Source: Azospirillum sp.
GTDB taxonomy: Bacteria > Pseudomonadota > Alphaproteobacteria > Azospirillales > Azospirillaceae
Length of the DNA stretch: 35,883 bases
Direction: 5' to 3'
NCBI GenBank assembly: GCA_016124535.1
Contig: WGNK01000069.1
Span: forward strand, 1-35,883
The notes under the pieces are model-generated. The model made no database searches, was not told the origin of the DNA, and saw only the letters and a program-made list of their open reading frames with translations. The position numbers were made by a program, and so were the translations under genes. Positions 1 to 10,319 of this stretch are shown in pieces; position 1 is the stretch's first letter, and each line of letters begins with the position of its first letter.

Positions 1-138
1 AAGCCTCAACGGCATCGTCCAGGCCGCAAGGGCCAGAGCCAGGGGATACCGAAATACCGCCACCTTCGCGTGCATCATCTACCTGATCGCAGCACCCCTA
101 CCCGACCTCTTCCCATCCACTTGAGGCGTCGAAGAACC
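1..138 (+). mobile_element. Right end of an ISL3-family insertion sequence (fragment)
   Basis: This is the 3' part of an insertion sequence cut off by the window edge. It holds the transposase C-terminus and, just after its stop, the 12 bases cgtcgaagaacc (127-138). Their reverse complement GGTTCTTCGACG resembles the terminal inverted repeats I recall for ISL3-family elements; that match is from memory. Directly after base 138 the reading frame turns into pentapeptide repeats, which fits the element ending there. The left end and the target duplication cannot be seen. Confidence 0.6.
2..124 (+). CDS. ISL3-family transposase, C-terminal 40 residues (partial)
   Basis: The frame is open from the window edge and encodes the last 40 residues of a transposase. 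It begins SLNGIVQAARARARGYRN and continues with a TFACIIYLIA segment. The pattern [E]-x-LN-x-[IL]-[IV]-QAA-[KR]-x-[KR]-ARGYR-[NT]-T, followed by a hydrophobic F-x-x-[IM]-IYL-IA stretch, is how DDE transposases of the ISL3 family (DDE_Tnp_ISL3 domain) end. The catalytic DDE residues lie upstream, outside the window. The stop at 122-124 is 14 bases before the inferred end of the element. Whether the complete copy is active cannot be judged. Confidence 0.75.
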   Translation, partial: SLNGIVQAARARARGYRNTATFACIIYLIAAPLPDLFPST

Positions 139-264
139 AACTTTACCGGGGCCGACTTTACCGGCGCCGAACTCAGCGGTGCCGATCTGGCCGGCGCGCG
201 GATTGACGGGGCGACCGGTCTAGCATCGCCCACCCGGCGTCTTGCGACCGGGCCGGCTGGCTGA
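139..264 (+). pseudogene. Pentapeptide-repeat protein, 3' remnant cut by the ISL3 element
   Basis: From base 139 the frame reads NFTGADFTGAELSGADLAGA, four to five A(D/N)Lxx-type pentapeptide repeats, then a short unstructured tail ending at a TGA at 262-264. No convincing start codon or Shine-Dalgarno sequence precedes the repeats; the only upstream ATG in frame (70) lies inside the transposase gene. The simplest reading is the 3' end of a pentapeptide-repeat gene whose 5' part lies on the far side of the insertion sequence. The family forms right-handed beta-helices with varied or unknown roles, so no function is assigned. Confidence 0.55.
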
Positions 265-369
265 GTTCCGGGCCGGATTTCGCGAGCGGGTGGGCCGGAA
301 ACGATCCGGACGGTCCCGGCCTCAGGGGCTGCCTGACACCGGGACGTCCAAGAGGAAAATCGACGGCTG

Positions 370-1131
370 TTAGTTGTCGAGAATCATCCGGCGGTTCAGC
401 GGCTGAGCCGGGCGAGCGTCGCTCGGATAAATATCGACGAACGTTTTGATCTGTTCGGCCGAGGCCGTGATCGGGGTGCGGAACACTTCCCAATCGACGA
501 TTTCCGAGCACGGCGGGGTGGTCAGGGAGCCCTCGTAGAAGTAACGCGACTTGTCGGCCGGCAACAGCGCGCTCATGTCGATCGTCGTCTCGGTCTTGAC
601 TTCGCCGGCGGTCTTCGGCATCGCCTTGAACACTTCGCCGAGCACCGGATTAGCCGCTCCCGGCGTGATGAACACGCCAAGCACCGTCAACGACTTGCCA
701 TCCTCTGCCAGATGGACGAAATGGCACTCCATCTCGAAGGTCTTGTGGTCGAGCAGATGCTCGCTCGGATGGTGGAAGTGGAACTGCTTGAGGATGTACT
801 TGGCACCATCGTGCTCGACCGTGCTGCCGGGCGGGCAGTTGATCTGGATGGTGTGGCCGTTGTTGACGATGTGGAGCGGGATTTTGCTCTGCCAGTTAAT
901 CTTGATTTCGCTGATGCCGGCGTGGATGGAGTGGTCGATATCGATCGGCGACTGCTGCTTGCCGACCTCGCAGGTCTTGAATTCGGGCGACAATTCGCCC
1001 CAATGCTCCGGACCCTCGTGCCCCTCGTAGGTCCAGTGCGAGATATGGCCCTCAGCGGCCTGGGCGAGAGAGGCACAGATCGGGCAAATTGGTGCGGCGA
1101 GGAGCCCGGTCAGAACTGAGCGTCGAAGCAT
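370..1131 (-). CDS. Alpha-class carbonic anhydrase, secreted
   Basis: This 253-residue protein should catalyse reversible hydration of CO2 in the periplasm. The N-terminus is a signal peptide (MLRRSVLTGLLAAPICPIC, cleavage probably after AQA near residue 25). Alpha-class zinc ligands are visible: H118 and H120 in QFHFH and H137 in MECHFVH. N91-N92-G93-H93 region (NNGH) supplies the usual proton-shuttle histidine, and SLTTPPCSE (202-210) carries the substrate-binding threonine. Two cysteines, C54 in the FKTCEVGKQQSPIDI segment and C208, match the conserved bacterial disulfide. Length is normal for the family. It is divergent from ileS and stands alone. A GGGGAA sequence about ten bases before the ATG is an acceptable ribosome site. 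Confidence 0.93.
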   Translation of the reverse strand: MLRRSVLTGLLAAPICPICASLAQAAEGHISHWTYEGHEGPEHWGELSPEFKTCEVGKQQSPIDIDHSIHAGISEIKINWQSKIPLHIVNNGHTIQINCPPGSTVEHDGAKYILKQFHFHHPSEHLLDHKTFEMECHFVHLAEDGKSLTVLGVFITPGAANPVLGEVFKAMPKTAGEVKTETTIDMSALLPADKSRYFYEGSLTTPPCSEIVDWEVFRTPITASAEQIKTFVDIYPSDARPAQPLNRRMILDN

Positions 1132-1397
1132 CGGCGTTATTCCCCGTTGGTCAAAATATTTGATGCAGTTGGATCGGTCCTGCAGAGTCCCGCGGGTGTC
1201 GAAGCGCGGGCCGCGGATGATAGCCGTTTATGCCACAGCGGCGGCGGGTTGCCAAATCCGTATCACCACCAATTGCAATTCGATCGAGCCGTATTCCGGC
1301 TTTGCATTCGAAAGGCCGTTCTTTAGATAGGTGTAGATCCCGGGACCGCGCGGGTACGCCGCGCTGCCCGGCTGGCTTTTTATTCAGGCACCCGGCC

Positions 1398-4240
<2,843 letters not shown>

Positions 4241-4244
<4 letters not shown>

Positions 4245-4744
4245 AGGCCGACGTGTCGGCGGTGCCGCGCCCCGATCGCTGGGGGCTTGGCCTTGTTGTC
4301 GCCGCAATCGTGATCATCCTGGATCAGGCGGTCAAATGGTGGATGCTGACCGTGGTCATGCAGCCGCCGCGACCGATCGAGGTGACATCGTATTTCACGC
4401 TGGTGATGGCCTGGAACCGCGGGGTCAGCTTCGGCATGTTCGCCGGCGAGACCACCTTCATGCCCTACCTGCTGATTGCGGTGGCGCTCGGTATCGTCGG
4501 GCTGATGATTGCGTGGCTGCTGCGGACGTCGAGCCTGATGGTCGCCCTCAGCCTCGGGTTGGTGATCGGCGGCGCGCTCGGCAATGTAATCGACCGCATC
4601 CGGTTCGGCGCGGTGGCGGACTTCCTCTACTTTCACCTCGGCGACTGGTACTTTCCGGCGTTCAATATCGCGGACAGCGGGATTTCGGTTGGGGTTGGCT
4701 TGATTCTCATCAATAGCTTGTTCTCCGCCCCTGATCGGCGCTAG
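4241..4744 (+). CDS. lspA: Lipoprotein signal peptidase (signal peptidase II)
   Basis: Inner-membrane aspartyl protease of 167 residues that removes signal peptides from prolipoproteins after lipidation. Four membrane segments are evident. The two family motifs with the catalytic aspartates are GGALGNVIDR and FPAFNIADS, preceded by the MAWNRGVSFGMF segment that corresponds to the usual NxGxAFG motif. The ATG at 4241 overlaps the ileS stop, the standard ileS-lspA arrangement in proteobacteria. A lipoprotein gene, a likely substrate, follows 138 bases downstream. Confidence 0.96.
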
Positions 4745-4761
4745 AAGTCGTCCCTGACGAC

Positions 4762-4860
4762 GGCGGTCTTGAGTTCGGCGAAGCCGAAGGCGGTTTTGAG
4801 TTCGGCAAAGCTCAAGGCGGTTTGAAATCGGGGGCGCCGGCGGCGTTTTTTTTAGTTCGG
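4762..4860 (+). repeat. 27-bp tandem repeat between lspA and bamF
   Basis: Two adjacent 27-base units share the form ggcggtYttgagttcggcRaagcYSaa (4762-4788 and 4789-4815). A third unit is truncated (ggcggtttgaaatcgg, 4816-4831), and a decayed fourth copy (ggcgttttttttagttcgg, 4842-4860) follows after ten bases. The array fills most of the gap between lspA and the lipoprotein gene. It has no good start codon and looks non-coding. The last copy contains a T8 run but no stable hairpin directly before it that would make a clear terminator. Confidence 0.8.
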
Positions 4861-4882
4861 GCAGCATCGGCAGGACGAGGCG

Positions 4883-5503
4883 ATGGGTGGAATGACTTTC
4901 CAGACGGCCCGGCAGAGGGCAGGGCAGCGGTGGTCGGGCGCCGGATGGGCCATCCTGGCGGTGGCCGGCGTGGCGGCGGTCAGCGGATGCAGCAATGCGG
5001 CCAAGACCTTTGGCCTGGAGCGCGCGCCGCCCGACGAGTTCGCCGTGGTGCGCCAGGTGCCGCTCAGCATGCCGCCGGATTTCCGCCTGAAGCCGCCCCA
5101 GCCGGGCGCTGCCCGGCCGCAGGAGCCGTCCACCACCGACCAGGCCGCCGGCCTGTTGTTCGGTAACGCCGGTGCCGGTCGGACCCGGCTCGCCAGCTCG
5201 GGCGAAAGTGCCTTTCTGAACCAGGCGGGCGCCGGTGCCGCGATTCCCAATATCCGTGGAGTGCTCGATCAGGAAACCTCCGCGTTGCTGATCGCCGATC
5301 GTGGCTGGGTCGATTCGTTGATCTTCTGGCAGAAAGAGCGGCCTGGCTATACGCTGGTCAATCCGGCCGAAGAGGCACAGCGGCTGCGCCAGGCGGCGGC
5401 ATTGGGCAAGCCGGTGACGACGGGTGCGACCCCGGTGATCGAACGCAAGAAGCGGGCGCCGTTGGAAGGTATCAAGGATTCGATCGAAGGCCTGTTCAAG
5501 TAG
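4883..5503 (+). CDS. Outer-membrane lipoprotein, DUF3035 family (BamF-like)
   Basis: A 206-residue lipoprotein with a hydrophobic signal segment (residues 20-33) and lipobox VSGC, so C36 would be the lipidated first residue. The mature part has the family pattern: APPDEFAVVRQVPLSMPPDF near residues 48-67, a low-complexity Ala/Gly/Pro stretch, and a C-terminal helical region with DSLIFW. The DUF3035 family is annotated as BamF, an accessory lipoprotein of the alphaproteobacterial beta-barrel assembly machine described in Caulobacter; equating this protein with that role is by family only. The start follows an aggacgagg purine stretch. A second ATG three codons on (4892) is a possible alternative. 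Confidence 0.82.
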   Translation: MGGMTFQTARQRAGQRWSGAGWAILAVAGVAAVSGCSNAAKTFGLERAPPDEFAVVRQVPLSMPPDFRLKPPQPGAARPQEPSTTDQAAGLLFGNAGAGRTRLASSGESAFLNQAGAGAAIPNIRGVLDQETSALLIADRGWVDSLIFWQKERPGYTLVNPAEEAQRLRQAAALGKPVTTGATPVIERKKRAPLEGIKDSIEGLFK

Positions 5504-5718
5504 GGCACGGCGCCGTAGCGCATCGGCCGGAGCGGGCCCCGGCCAGACTGGCAACGCCCAGGCCGGCGACGCCCGCTCGGACCGGACTCCGGCCGGCCGA
5601 TCGGACCTGTGGTTATTCTGTCGGACCGTGGTCCGGCCGTCGGCCGTTCCGCTTGCGAGCCTCGTCGGCGTGATGCCGGGGCGGTCGTGAGTGGTTGCCA
5701 ACCCCAGGAGAGGTCGCC

Positions 5719-7116
5719 ATGTCTGCTGCCATCGTCGATTCGGGTGCACGCCGCCGGCGCCTGCTGAGCGGGGCCGGGTTCGGGGTCTCGCTGCTGGTTG
5801 CGGCACTCGCCGCGACCGCCGCGGGGGCGGCGCCGGCCGGGGTCTATTTCCCGGAGACCTTCACCCTGGCCAATGGCTTGCAGGTCGTCGTGGTGACCAA
5901 TCGGCGGGTGCCGGTGGTGACCCAGATGGTGTGGTACAAGGTCGGTGCCGCCGACGATCCCACCGGGCATTCCGGGATTGCCCATTTTCTCGAACATCTG
6001 ATGTTCAAGGGCACCGATACCCTGGCCCCCGGCGAGTTCAGCCGGACCATCGCCAAGAATGGCGGCCAGGACAACGCCTTCACCTCGTGGGACTACACCA
6101 GCTACGTCCAGACCGTGGCGCGCGACCGCCTGGAACTGGTCATGCGGATGGAGGCCGATCGCATGGCCAACCTTCGCCTGACCGACGCCGTGGTCTATCC
6201 CGAGCGGGACGTGGTACTGGAGGAGCGTCGCCAGCGGGTGGAGAATCGGCCGGGCGACCGTTTCGGCGAACAGCTGAACGCGACCGTGTTCGTCCACCAT
6301 CCTTACGGCATCCCGATCCTCGGCTGGAAGCATGAGATCGAGGCGCTGACCCGCGAAGACGCCGAGCGCTTCTACCGGACCTGGTACGTGCCCAATAATG
6401 CGGTGCTGGTGGTGGCCGGCGATGTCGATGCCGCCGAACTGAGGCCGCTGGCGGAAAAATATTACGGCGTGATCCCGGCCCGTCCGGTGCCCGAGCGCCA
6501 GCGCACCCGCGAGCCGGAACTGACCGCCGAGCGGCGGGTGGTGCTGCGTGACGCCGAAGTCCGCCAGCCGCAGTTCCGTCGCGAATACCTGGCGCCGTCC
6601 TATCATCGCGGCGCCACCGAATATGCCTATGCGCTCCAGGTGCTGTCCCAGATCATGAGCGGCGGGGCGACCAGCCGCCTGCACCGTCGCCTGGTGGTCG
6701 AGCGCAAACTGGCGACCGCGGTCTGGCTCGGCTATTCGCCGTCCAGTTTCGACCTGGCGACGGTGTCGCTGGGCGCCAGTCCCGCGCCGGGGGTCGAGAT
6801 GCCGGCGCTGGAGACGGCGCTCGACGACGAGATTGCAGCGCTCCTGGCCGAGGGCGTCAGCGACGAGGAGGTGGCGACGGCCAAGCGGCGCATGCTCGCC
6901 GAGGCGGCTTTTGCGCGCGACAGCCTGAGCGGTCCCGCCTATGCGTTCGGCACCGCGATTGCCATCGGCCGCAGCCCCGAGGATGTCGAGGCCTGGCCGC
7001 AGCGGATCGATGCGGTGAGCCGGGATCAGGTCAACGCCGCCGCGCGCCACGTCCTGAGCCGCGGCGATGCGGTCACCGGGCTGCTGCTGCCGGCCCAGTC
7101 CGGCCGGGGGAGCTAA
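5719..7116 (+). CDS. M16-family zinc metallopeptidase, catalytic subunit
   Basis: A secreted zinc peptidase of 465 residues. The inverted zinc motif HFLEH (H89, E92, H93) and the third ligand E169 in VVLEERR, 76 residues later, match the HxxEH-x(76)-E pattern of pitrilysin/M16 enzymes. An N-terminal arginine-rich stretch and hydrophobic segment (residues 11-38, ending AGAAPA) form a signal peptide. The C-terminal half is the inactive M16 repeat (M16_C). The ATG at 5719 is chosen because aggagagg lies eight or so bases upstream. The next gene encodes a non-catalytic M16 protein; such pairs form heterodimers that degrade peptides in the periplasm (family knowledge). Confidence 0.92.
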   Translation: MSAAIVDSGARRRRLLSGAGFGVSLLVAALAATAAGAAPAGVYFPETFTLANGLQVVVVTNRRVPVVTQMVWYKVGAADDPTGHSGIAHFLEHLMFKGTDTLAPGEFSRTIAKNGGQDNAFTSWDYTSYVQTVARDRLELVMRMEADRMANLRLTDAVVYPERDVVLEERRQRVENRPGDRFGEQLNATVFVHHPYGIPILGWKHEIEALTREDAERFYRTWYVPNNAVLVVAGDVDAAELRPLAEKYYGVIPARPVPERQRTREPELTAERRVVLRDAEVRQPQFRREYLAPSYHRGATEYAYALQVLSQIMSGGATSRLHRRLVVERKLATAVWLGYSPSSFDLATVSLGASPAPGVEMPALETALDDEIAALLAEGVSDEEVATAKRRMLAEAAFARDSLSGPAYAFGTAIAIGRSPEDVEAWPQRIDAVSRDQVNAAARHVLSRGDAVTGLLLPAQSGRGS

Positions 7117-7120
7117 GCCG

Positions 7121-8545
7121 ATGGTCGAGATTAACGGGCGTGCGGCGCGGGTGATCGTCACGGTCGGCCTGCTTGCCGGCTTGCTGACCGGCATGATCGC
7201 CGGGCCGGCACGCGCGATTGCGATCCAGCGGGTGGTCAGTCCGGGCGGCATCGAGGCCTGGCTGGTCGAGGATCACAAGATCCCGGTGCTTGCGCTCGAA
7301 CTGGTCTTCCTGGGCGGCGCGGCGATGGATCCGGCCGACAAGGCCGGGCTGGCCCAGCTGACGGCAAGCCTGCTCGACGAGGGCGCCGGCCCCTACGACA
7401 GCCAGGAATTCCAGCGCCGCCTCGATGACCGCGGGATCTCCCTCGGCTTCGACGCCGGGCAGGATTACTTTTCGGGTTCCTTGCGGACCCTGGCCGACAC
7501 TCAGGGCGAGGCGTTCGACCTGCTCCGGCTGGCGCTGACCGCACCGCGCTTCGAGGCGGCCGATGTCACGCGCGAACGCAACGCCATGCTGGCGTCGATC
7601 AAGCGCGATCTGAACAATCCCCAGTCCGAGGCGCGCCGCCGGTTCTACGCCGCGGAGTTCCCCGACCATCCCTATGGTCGCGAGGTCGGCGGCACCTTGG
7701 ACAGCCTGCCCCGGATCACCGCCGAGGATCTGCGCGCCGAGGTCGCTGGCCGTTTGACCAAGGACCGGCTGATGATCGCGGTGTGCGGCGACATCACCCC
7801 GGACCGCCTGGCGGCGGCGCTCGACCACAGCTTCGGCGCTCTGGCCGCCCAGGGCAGCCCGGACGATGTCGCCCCGGTGGTACCGCGGGATCCCGGCGGC
7901 ACCCTCGTGGTCTCCCGGCCGACCGCCCAGAGCATCATCATGGTTGGCCAGAGGGGCGTGCTGCGCGCCGATCCCGACTGGTTCGCGGCTTTGATCGTCA
8001 ACCATGTTCTGGGCGGCGGCGGATTCGGCGCCCGGCTAATGCAGGAGATCCGGGTCAAGCGCGGTCTGACCTATGGCATCTACAGCGCCCTGGCGCCCTA
8101 TGCCCAGGCCGGGTTGATCGTTGCCGGCGGCGCCACGGTCAATGACAAGGCCGGCGAGGTGCTGTCTCTGATCAAGGCGGAATGGCAGCGCATGGCCGAG
8201 CACGGCGTGACCGACGAGGAACTGGCCGACGCCAAGACCTATCTGACCGGTTCACTGCCGCTGCAGTTTACCTCGACCTCGGCGATTGCCCGGATCATCC
8301 TGCAGGTTCGCCGCGACAAGCTCGGGATCGACTATCTCGACCGTCGCAACGCCTTGATCGACGCGGTGACCAAGGACGACGTCGCGCGCACCGCAGGGCG
8401 GCTGCTGGATCTCGACAGGCTCACCGCCGTCGTGGTCGGCCAGCCCGCGGGCCTGACCCCGGCGGTCCCGACCGAGGGCGCCGCCCCGACCGAGGGAACA
8501 GCTCCGCCGGCCAATGTCCCGCCGCCGCCGCGGGGGCCGAGCTGA
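7121..8545 (+). CDS. M16-family protein, non-catalytic partner
   Basis: A 474-residue exported protein of M16 architecture without the zinc site: where HxxEH should lie the sequence is GLAQLTASLLDEGAG. A signal peptide (residues 10-32, ending ARA) is present. The second half has the glycine-rich segment LGGGGFGARLMQEIRVKRGLTYGIYS typical of the substrate-gripping lobe, here split across residues near 305-330. It starts four bases after the stop of the catalytic subunit with a ggggg-ag ribosome site, so the pair is almost certainly co-translated. The last 40 residues are a Pro/Ala/Thr-rich tail. Expected role: structural and substrate-binding half of a heterodimeric protease. Confidence 0.9.
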   Translation: MVEINGRAARVIVTVGLLAGLLTGMIAGPARAIAIQRVVSPGGIEAWLVEDHKIPVLALELVFLGGAAMDPADKAGLAQLTASLLDEGAGPYDSQEFQRRLDDRGISLGFDAGQDYFSGSLRTLADTQGEAFDLLRLALTAPRFEAADVTRERNAMLASIKRDLNNPQSEARRRFYAAEFPDHPYGREVGGTLDSLPRITAEDLRAEVAGRLTKDRLMIAVCGDITPDRLAAALDHSFGALAAQGSPDDVAPVVPRDPGGTLVVSRPTAQSIIMVGQRGVLRADPDWFAALIVNHVLGGGGFGARLMQEIRVKRGLTYGIYSALAPYAQAGLIVAGGATVNDKAGEVLSLIKAEWQRMAEHGVTDEELADAKTYLTGSLPLQFTSTSAIARIILQVRRDKLGIDYLDRRNALIDAVTKDDVARTAGRLLDLDRLTAVVVGQPAGLTPAVPTEGAAPTEGTAPPANVPPPPRGPS

Positions 8546-8573
8546 GGCCGCCGACCGTTTCGGGAGAGCACCG

Positions 8574-8798
8574 ATGGACCGCGATGCCCTGGTTCCCGGG
8601 ACCCTGGTACGCCACCCCAGCCAAGCGGATTGGGGCCTGGGCCAAGTTCAATCGGTGATCGGCGACCGGGTTACGGTCAATTTCGAGCATACCGGCAAGC
8701 TGCTGATCAACCGCGCGGTGATCGCCCTGGTGGTGGTTGACCCGGAGAGCCTGGACGCGGAAGCCGCAGCCCCGCTCCCCCGAGCCCCGGACGGCTGA
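8574..8798 (+). CDS. DUF3553 family small protein
   Basis: A 74-residue cytoplasmic protein matching DUF3553: GTLVRHPSQADWGLGQVQSV, then DRVTVNFEHTGK and a hydrophobic end. The G-x-x-V-x-H...WGxGxV layout resembles Tudor/CarD-like beta-barrels also found at the C-terminus of UvrD-type helicases, so a nucleic-acid or polymerase contact is conceivable, but no function is established. The ATG at 8574 has a gggagag ribosome site and lies 28 bases after the M16 pair, suggesting the same transcript. Its TGA abuts the stop of the next, convergent gene with no bases between. Confidence 0.85.
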   Translation: MDRDALVPGTLVRHPSQADWGLGQVQSVIGDRVTVNFEHTGKLLINRAVIALVVVDPESLDAEAAAPLPRAPDG

Positions 8799-9266
8799 TT
8801 ATTGCCCGGAGAGCACCGCGCTGGGGGTCGGGATCACGCTCCCGATCTTGGACGCAAGCACGTCGCCGTTGCGGCTGAGCCAGGCGAGGCCGGGCGCGGC
8901 AGACGAGCCGAAGGCGCAGCCGGCCCACATGACAGTCGCCAGCACCGGCACCGCCACGGTGGTCGCGGTCGCGGCGCCGGGGCCGCCGGCAACCACGATT
9001 GCGGTGCCGCTGAGCAGGATTGCGGCGGCGGTCACTGCGCTGCCGACGACGATGCAGCCGAGCCCGCGCAATTCGCTGTCGGTCACGCTGATCTCGGAAG
9101 TGGCCGGCTCGAACCGGTTGCCGAACAGCTTGCCGAGCCGGAACGACGGCTCTTCGGCCGCTGCCGGCGCCAACCCGGCCGCCAGCAACGCGAACCCCAA
9201 CAGAAAGACCACCGCGGTTCGGCCGAATGCCCTGGCGCTCATCGATCGGTTCTCCACGGAACTCAT
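8799..9266 (-). CDS. Hypothetical exported membrane protein
   Basis: I do not recognise this 155-residue protein. It has a signal peptide (ARAFGRTAVVFLLGFALLAAG, cleavage after AAA), a short charged stretch and two hydrophobic, Ala/Gly/Val-rich segments (about residues 68-95 and 98-120) with two cysteines (in GLGCIVVG and WAGCAFG). The second segment pair could form a membrane hairpin. Two starts are possible: ATG at 9266 with gagg five bases upstream, or ATG at 9242 (MSARAFGR) preceded by ggag; either gives a good signal peptide. It is monocistronic and convergent with the DUF3553 gene. Confidence 0.6.
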   Translation of the reverse strand: MSSVENRSMSARAFGRTAVVFLLGFALLAAGLAPAAAEEPSFRLGKLFGNRFEPATSEISVTDSELRGLGCIVVGSAVTAAAILLSGTAIVVAGGPGAATATTVAVPVLATVMWAGCAFGSSAAPGLAWLSRNGDVLASKIGSVIPTPSAVLSGQ

Positions 9267-9455
9267 ATACCCTCAAACCCGCTTATGCGGCATTTCGACC
9301 CCGCCGGCCACCTGCGTTGACAACAGTACGGCCATGCCGGCGCACTGCACGGACCGCGGCGACAGCGATGATAATCCGCAAGCTGGCTGGGGTCGAGCAT
9401 CGCTTCGGCCGGCCGAACCTCGGTGCGGGCGTCGCTCTGCGAGCGGCGGCGACGG

Positions 9456-10175
9456 TCATTTCCGGACCTTGGCCTCCGCGATGATTTCCATTTGCAGTTG
9501 CTGTAGTTCCGCCATGCGCTGCCAATGCCGGGTCAGAATATAGTCAAGCTTCTCGTGAAGCGCGCGGATTTCGATCTCGGCCTTCAGGTTGACCCGATAG
9601 TCGTTCAGCGAGCGCAAGCGGTCCTTGGCCTCCTGGCGCTTTTGGCTCATCATGATGATCGGCGCCTGCACCGCCGCCAGGGTCGACAGCACCAGGTTGA
9701 GCAGAATAAACGGGTAGGGGTCGAAGGCGCCCTTGCTGCCACTGACCAGATTGATGCCCATCCAGATCGCCATAACCAGGGCAAAGGCACCGATAAACGA
9801 CCAGCTGCCGCCAAAGCTGGCGACCAGATCGGCGGCGATTTCCCCGAAAGTCCGTTTTTCTGCGTATTTATCTTCGATGTTCTCGCTCAGGGTTTCGGCT
9901 TTGGCGACGCTTTGGGCGACTTGTTGCTCCAGCGCGGTGACTTCGCCGTGCTCGGCCTTCAGACTCTCCTCGATATAGAGCTGGCGGTAGCGTCCCAGTT
10001 CCTTGCGGCTGATCCGGGCATCGGTCGCCAGGTCCGGGTGGTCGGCGCGGATGCGCTCGACCAGCCCGGTGTGCAGCGAGTCGAGCGAGATCAGGTCCTT
10101 GGACGGCAGCGGCTGCCGCGAGATGGCGCAGGCGTGCTGCTCGTTTGCCGTGCGTCGATGGGGACTTTCGGTCAT
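9456..10175 (-). CDS. DUF1003 family membrane protein
   Basis: A 239-residue protein matching DUF1003: a hydrophilic N-terminus with a likely coiled coil (residues 65-105), the conserved FGGSWSFIGAFALVMAIWMG first membrane segment (121-140), a FDPYPFILLNLVLSTLAAVQAPIIMMSQ second segment (split here at 151-178), and a highly charged coiled-coil C-terminus (KRQEAKDRLRSLNDY onwards). The family is widespread and has no established biochemical role. The ATG at 10175 fits the domain; the same frame stays open for some 2 kb further upstream, but that part is antisense to a real permease gene and is rejected. It is divergent from the permease at 10320. Confidence 0.85.
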   Translation of the reverse strand: MTESPHRRTANEQHACAISRQPLPSKDLISLDSLHTGLVERIRADHPDLATDARISRKELGRYRQLYIEESLKAEHGEVTALEQQVAQSVAKAETLSENIEDKYAEKRTFGEIAADLVASFGGSWSFIGAFALVMAIWMGINLVSGSKGAFDPYPFILLNLVLSTLAAVQAPIIMMSQKRQEAKDRLRSLNDYRVNLKAEIEIRALHEKLDYILTRHWQRMAELQQLQMEIIAEAKVRK

Positions 10176-10319
10176 GATCCGGCGTCTTTCCCGTGCGTGG
10201 CCGCCGCGGCGCTCGCGGCAGAACCCGATGCGGGATAGTGCCATCCGCGCCGGGGATCGGCTATAGAAGGGCAGAGGCCGACGCCGGGCAACCCGGGCCG
10301 GGGCGGCGAAAGGATGGTC

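Noticed and set aside
1230..1397. N-terminal extension of ileS to an upstream ATG
   Set aside because: The 56 extra residues are not like any IleS N-terminus; conserved sequence starts at 1398.
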